A DNA stretch of 27,022 nt from Paramacrobiotus richtersi (taxonomy: Eukaryota; Tardigrada; Eutardigrada; Parachela; Macrobiotidae). The stretch spans positions 1 to 27,022 of the forward strand of contig JAQGAU010000502.1 in the NCBI GenBank assembly GCA_034698045.1. The letters are read 5' to 3'. The position numbers were made by a program, and so were the translations under genes. Each line of letters begins with the position of its first letter. Within the stretch, counting starts at the first letter, position 1. The notes under the pieces are model-generated. The model searched no databases. It was not told the DNA's origin and saw nothing but the letters and a program-made list of their open reading frames with translations. Positions 21,499 to 27,022 of this stretch are shown piece after piece.

Positions 21499-24400
21499 AT
21501 GACAATACGTCCCAGGATCTCTAACTACTTCATGCTTATCATCCCTTTCTTCTTCCCCGAAATGAACGGTGCAGTTCTGTACGTCAGTCTGGTGGCAGTT
21601 GGTTACGTTGCTCCAGCTGGTTTTCCATCCCTTGCCTACGCCGGTCCGCCCATGTCCATCGCAACCGACTATGTGCAGCGAAAATATGCCGGTGTCATGA
21701 ATTTCAAGCTTCATTTCCTCAGTGATTCCAGTGTTGTTAATTGTGTCGAACTGGGCTACAATTCGGAGAGAATGCTGGCTGAATGGCACTACCAAAAGCG
21801 CGATACGAGCGATCTTACCGCGTACATTGTTCCTGGTAAGAAAGACCTCACACTGTTAGTGGTGCGCTGCTGCCAAAGCGTATAGCGTACGTAAATACTG
21901 CGCGTACTGGATGGACCCAAAATGCCCTGGTTGAGCAAAAACCGCAGAATTTTTGTTACGCTTGCCGAATGTGTTTGGTCAGATTCTCTGTTTTCGCTTT
22001 CGCATTATCATGAACCCATGAAAGACTGTGCTTGTGGTTTCGTGACTTAGTTCGCGGATAGATGAGTGGGTTGTATTGACATCGAGGAGCGAGGCTTGGT
22101 CTAGACTTTTTACTTTTGCTTACAAACAGGATGTTTGGAATCTGAAAACGTTGTGCTGCGATTTGCGGATAGTAATCCATATGCTGCTCGATCCCGGTTT
22201 AGCCAGGAAGAGTACTATACAGTAGAGTATAGACCCGTTTCCATTGGTGTATTGCTTCCGTGATATAGCACCCCCGACCAATTCCTGCCCGACGTCTTAT
22301 ACCGTAACTCATCCAGATTTCTCAGTCGACTGGTTGTGTACGACAGCAACAAGTCAAAATTAAAATGTACTCTGTTTCAGTACAATCTTCTCACATTGAT
22401 CTCTCCGAGAACTATGCTAAATCCAAGCCCAAAATCGTAAAACCTTTGATCAATTTTTAAAAGCGAAAGCAGATTCAAGTCAAATACGGACACAAGAAAA
22501 ACACTACTTTATGGACACTGTAACAGACCGGAATTAAATGAATTGAACTATTGCAGCATGCGTGGAAACCACGGGAGTTCCATATTTCATGAAGGAGTGG
22601 GATGTCTTATGGCTGTCTACGTACGTTTTTCGAATTTTTAACAATGTAACGCAGACCATTGTATTTACTGACTATTACTATCAAATCGATATGTACCTGC
22701 AAATTATTGTACAATCAGTTCCACTTCTGCTATACCTCTACGCTATATTGTACTGCTGCTTTTTTCTACTCACTTTCTGATCCGTTGTTCGCAGTATGTC
22801 AGCCAGTGCACAAGTTCGCAACCGGGTTCAGAATCCGTCCTGGATTTACACATCATATCTTTCATTGCCACAATGTGCCGAGCTCTATGGCGAGGTCCTC
22901 AAGTTCTACAAGTGGACAACGGTTTTTTTCGTTATCGATACGGCCTCTGTTCCCATGTATTTCACACTAGCAGCGATGGTCATCGATCGCTTGCGAGCTT
23001 TAGGCGGCTTTTCATATTCGGAGAAGCGGATAACCACGAAAATGGGTGTTCGGTATGGAGGGTTTGATTCGATCTTGGAAGACATTCGCACAACAAGCAG
23101 AGGTCAGAAACCTGTTAGAACCTAAAAACTATTCTTTCAAGGCCGTTTTGAAAATGCTTCTTATTCTTACAGTTGTTGTGTATTTCGGCCATGCTGCGTT
23201 TTTACGCGAATTCCTGGTACGGCTCAGTTAGTTAGACAGATGTGTTATGAACCATGCTTTTTTACAGTTATTAATACTGCTGTGTTGATGGTTATATAAC
23301 TTTTGGTTTCGAAAGGTTGCGGCAACAAGGAAGAACATGACCAACGGCGAATATGTACGGCAGTTCAAAGATACGATTTGAAAAGAACCTTCTCCATGCT
23401 TGTTAGCGTTTTTATCTCAAGGTTTATTTTGCCGTGGAAACCCAGTTCAATCGAATCTACGGGCGTTTGGACTGGTGCTATCAAGACATAGATGATCCAG
23501 TAAGCGAGATATCGCCTGGTAGATACTACATTTATAGGACCGAGATTATCATGCCTGACTAAAGCATTAAAGGCCCGGATAGTGTTTCGGCTGTCCTGCA
23601 CTCATTGGCCTCACAGAGAAACACTGCGTAGCTCAGAAGTCAAACTATTGGTTAGCTAAACTCACATAATGTTGTTGTTTTGATTTGCGTGCTTCTGCGT
23701 TCTCTCCAGCTACAGTAAACTACTGCAGCTCATTAATCGACCTGTCAATAGTTCAAGATGAATGTTTCCGCTCATTACTTCGCGCCGTGCATTTTGCCCT
23801 TGTAGGTCGCCTTTCGAGCCTTCCAGTCTCTTTTCATTTTGCATCCATCCGATATCAGTTTTCATCCACGGGGAAAGCTGGGAGTCGAGTTCCACGAAAG
23901 GTCTGTCAGAGACTTCAACTTTACCTATCCCTTGTCCGATCAGGTATGGACGCTCCAGGAGCAAGTCTCATTTATTGCCCATACATATTCACTCAAGTAG
24001 CCGATAACCTTTTGTAGCCATTTATTGCCTTGGCGCCAAATTATGCTACCATAATAGCATTAGCAGAAGTAAGAAAGCTGTTGATCGCTTGTAGAAAGTT
24101 CCGCGCCAGAGATCTGTCAATAACCCTCCATAACATGCATCAGAAAATGGTTGTGTTATCGCTAGGTTCTGAACGAAACTATAGCCAGGGGAAAGGGCAT
24201 GAATGGTGCAGCATTAGCCAGAAGTTTCCTAAAACGCAGTTTTGACAGCCAAGTGGGGACAATGCATTTTGACGATAGCGGAGAGCGTCGGTCAGATTTA
24301 ACGATATCGTACTTTAATTCGTCTGGCATGCGGCAGGTACAACTGCAAACTTATAATACAAACATTTATTTTCATGCTTTGTGTACATTTAGCCATTTCT

Positions 24401-27022
24401 ACTCAAAGCTGCTATATCCCAGTCGCTGACTACAATAGTTAATTTGGAACGCTGGGCGAATGCCTCCTTCCCTCCGCGGAATGAGCCGCAATGCGGTTTT
24501 ACGGGACGACGGTGTGCTCATGCACTGCAAAGTACATGTACATCCTTGAAATTTTCACACTGCCGCGCAAAATAAAATATCTGTAAGTTTTAGCCGATAA
24601 ACAACTAACCTATGCGGTGACCTTTACACTCCTGGCGATGTTTCTGGTTCTGGGAGGTTGGGTATTCGCTTACGCAAGGTACTACAAGATTATGGCGATG
24701 CAATGCGCGAACAACAGTAAGAAAAAGATTTTCAATAGGCATACCAAAAGAAAGAATGCCAGGGCGCTGCTGTATGATCCATGGTGGCAAGTACAGCTGA
24801 ATAACACAGCGAAAGCGTCGTATCTTGAATCCGCCATTTCGTCTCTCTTTGTCGCACAAATGCGTAAACATGATTGTATCTGTATTAACACATCCAGAGC
24901 GTCATCTGCGAAGTCGTCTATGGACAACACAACGAACCATAGCATTCCCGTACGCTGTATTTGAGCTTTCTGCATAATCTACAACATCTAACCGAGCGAT
25001 TTCAGGCCTTTCCGTATATCTGCGGACTGCATGGCGGGAACCCAGTAATCGTGTTTCACCTTTTCCAGAAAAACTCGTTACTGACCTTTGATCAGCTGGC
25101 AAGTAACTTGAGCTTGCTGCGCTTGCTGAGAAAGGTTTGGTCTTTTTTTTACTTTTTTCGGAAGCCTTTTTTCTGTGCTCAAAATGAAGCTGCTTTATTT
25201 CACAGTTCAAGAAATTGGAACATACGAATATCAGCCGATTTTACGGATTAACTATAACGGAAACCAACAGCGGTCGATCAAGATTGTCGGCTGTAATCGA
25301 GTGTCCATCCCGCGGGACACTGTCGGAAATATGCAACAGCTTTGTTGCTACTGACTTTGCATTTGCCAGCTCACTGATTGTGGATTTACTTGACGTAGTT
25401 GTTCGTCACGATTCATTATGACATACAAAATACCTGTATTTTGTTGTAGGCTGTAGAATACATCCACTCATCCAGTTTGCGTTATCACGGCCAGCTGAGT
25501 ATCCTAGCTTGTTGGGTCGACAAGCATTTCACGTTAAAGGTCACCAAACTAGCCTTTGATAGACTAAAGCACGAACTGCACCATGCCTGTTCCGAGGCTC
25601 GAGATATTTCCCAAACCGCAGTATGGGAATCGCTTTACTGGACGACGTTTGATAATAACGATGATCTCACTGTCCGATCCATGCAGTCCGTTGATATATT
25701 TTCCTGTGGGCTGCTTGTTTATGAGATATTAACCAAATGTGCTTTGTATAAAGCGCTTTCAACCGTTAATCAAGGTAAGGACAAGTATGCTGTTATTCTC
25801 ACTGATTTACCGGTCAGTCAACTGATTCTAGATGAGTTGCGCAACGGAATTAAAGAATACCGCACGAATCCACTGCCCGAAGCTGCTGACTTCAAAGACC
25901 TGACCAAATATGAATCCGTCCTCCGGTCTTGCTGGCGTACCGATCCAGTTAACCGGCCAAATATCCATCAGTTTCGTGCACGCATAGCCGGCGTTTCGCG
26001 ACTACTGAATCGCGAAACAGGCCATCATAAACTGATTGACAAAGTGCATAACCGATTAGCAGATTACTCGGCAAGTTTGGAGAAAGAAGTGGCCCACAGA
26101 AGTCGAAGCCTGAAGGAAGAGATGGCAAAATGTGATGCTATAATTGGACAGTTTCTGCCGCAGTATGCTTCGTTTATTTTGATTTGCTGCTTTCTTCGAC
26201 AGTGTATGAAATGAACCTGTTTCTCTATTTAGACTTATAGTGAGACAACTCCGCGCCGGCCTAGCGGTGTCTCCAGAGTATTTCGACTGCGTGACCATCA
26301 TGTTCACCGATCTCTATGGATTTGCGGATTTTGTGACATGCAGTTCACCAGAATCAACAATCGCTCTAATCAGCGAAACAGAAGGGTGCATCGATGGATT
26401 ATCCACAAGATACGACGTATACAAAGTGGAGGCTGTTGGGGACTCGTACATGGTGATAAACGAAAACGATTCAGTTTATCAGCTCGCGAGGTAAATATCT
26501 CTGTTATTTCAGGTGGCCAGCGGCCTTCCAGTCAGAAACGGAAACATTCATGCGCTAAGAATTGCGACTTTTGCATTGAAGCTTATGGAAGCCGAGCCGA
26601 CATTCACTTTTCTGAAGAACCTTCGTTTCAGAGTGGGAGTCCATTCCGGTAAAGCACTGCAACAAATACTGCGGAGAAAATCCTACCGTGCAGTGTCCTC
26701 ACCAACCTTTCTTCCCCAGGTTCCTGCGCAGCCGGAGTAATGGGATTAAAGCGACCTCGTTACTGCTTGTACGAAAATACCGGCGCAATAATTAATCTGT
26801 GCATGCCAGTAATTGTAATCGTTGACCGTAGGTTTGGTGACACTATCAACATGGCTTCTAGAATGTGCAGCCATGGAATGCCGGGACGGATTCACCTGAG
26901 TCCAGCTACAGCGAGGATCTTGAGTGAATTAACAGAATTTGTGGTGGAACCCAGAGGAACGATGGCCATCAAGGGAAAGAGCGAAATGGTCACTTACTGG
27001 CTTCTGGGTTCTCGTTCCGCGC
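21499..27022 (+). CDS. Receptor-type guanylate cyclase (18 exons in window, 3' end cut off, >=1117 aa)
   Basis: Exons: 21499-21835, 22557-22620, 22795-23102, 23173-23216, 23316-23354, 23422-23499, 23806-23943, 24018-24068, 24166-24336, 24393-24531 (or 24537), 24594-24949, 25006-25134, 25206-25394, 25450-26162, 26233-26452, 26513-26648, 26720-26768, 26832-27022 (open). Layout: a hydrophobic N-terminus; an ANF-receptor-type ligand domain (to about 455; WIYTSYLSLPQCAELYGEVL, NMTNGEYVYFAVE, CGFTGRRC); one TM helix (about 463-485, TFTLLAMFLVLGGWVFAYA); a kinase-homology domain (about 535-850; DPWWQV, HTNISRFYGL, DIFSCGLLVYEI, CWRTDPVNRPN); a coiled-coil linker (about 880-917); and a cyclase domain. 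The cyclase retains metal Asp945 and Asp989, guanine-selecting Glu985 and Cys1053 (RYCLFGDT), and Asn1060/Arg1064 (NMASRM), so it should convert GTP to cGMP. The kinase domain lacks the beta-3 Lys and DFG. The first ATG (21499) is the likeliest start, but an upstream signal-peptide exon is possible. Confidence 0.93.

Noticed and set aside
26453..26490. Extension of the cyclase exon 15 frame past 26452 to a gtaaat donor
   Set aside because: It would insert unrelated residues after GDSYM and end in the wrong phase. Using the ATG|gtgata donor gives the family sequence GDSYMVASGLPVRNG.

Overview
The window is animal nuclear DNA. Genes are split by GT-AG introns of about 55 bp to 1.2 kb. Coding exons are GC-richer than the AT-rich introns, and several products are recognisable metazoan proteins (TBC1D23, RMDN1, a single-pass receptor guanylate cyclase). 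The compact layout, together with a lineage-specific-looking F-box protein with a C-terminal WPP and Trp-rich tail, fits a small-genome ecdysozoan. My best guess is a tardigrade, but that is inference. All gene models below were built by eye from splice sites, reading phase and recalled family sequences.

Layout. 1-4108: no convincing gene; it holds a degenerate inverted repeat with a fragment resembling a retrotransposon tail. 4109-5080 (-): a two-exon F-box protein. 5310-5468: a quasi-palindrome overlapping a tiny ORF. 5469-8474: mostly non-coding, with weak exon-like pieces. 8475-10029 (+): a two-exon gene for a small secreted protein or possible peptide precursor, with a 166-bp MITE-like inverted repeat in its intron. 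10510-16921 (-): a complete 12-exon TBC1D23 orthologue (739 aa), tail-to-tail with the secreted-protein gene. 17338-20330 (+): a complete 9-exon RMDN1-type TPR protein (315 aa), head-to-head with TBC1D23 across 416 bp. 21499-27022 (+): at least 18 exons of a receptor guanylate cyclase, cut by the window edge near the end of its catalytic domain.

Function. The genes do not form a pathway. TBC1D23 is a trans-Golgi vesicle-bridging scaffold, RMDN1 a mitochondria- or microtubule-associated TPR protein, the cyclase a cGMP-producing surface receptor, the F-box protein a probable SCF ubiquitin-ligase adaptor, and the small secreted protein is unknown. I see no tRNA, rRNA, CRISPR array, operon structure or bacterial signal. 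The most novel items are the unrecognised secreted protein, the cyclase's degenerate kinase-homology domain, the tandem splice donor in RMDN1 and the intronic MITE-like element.
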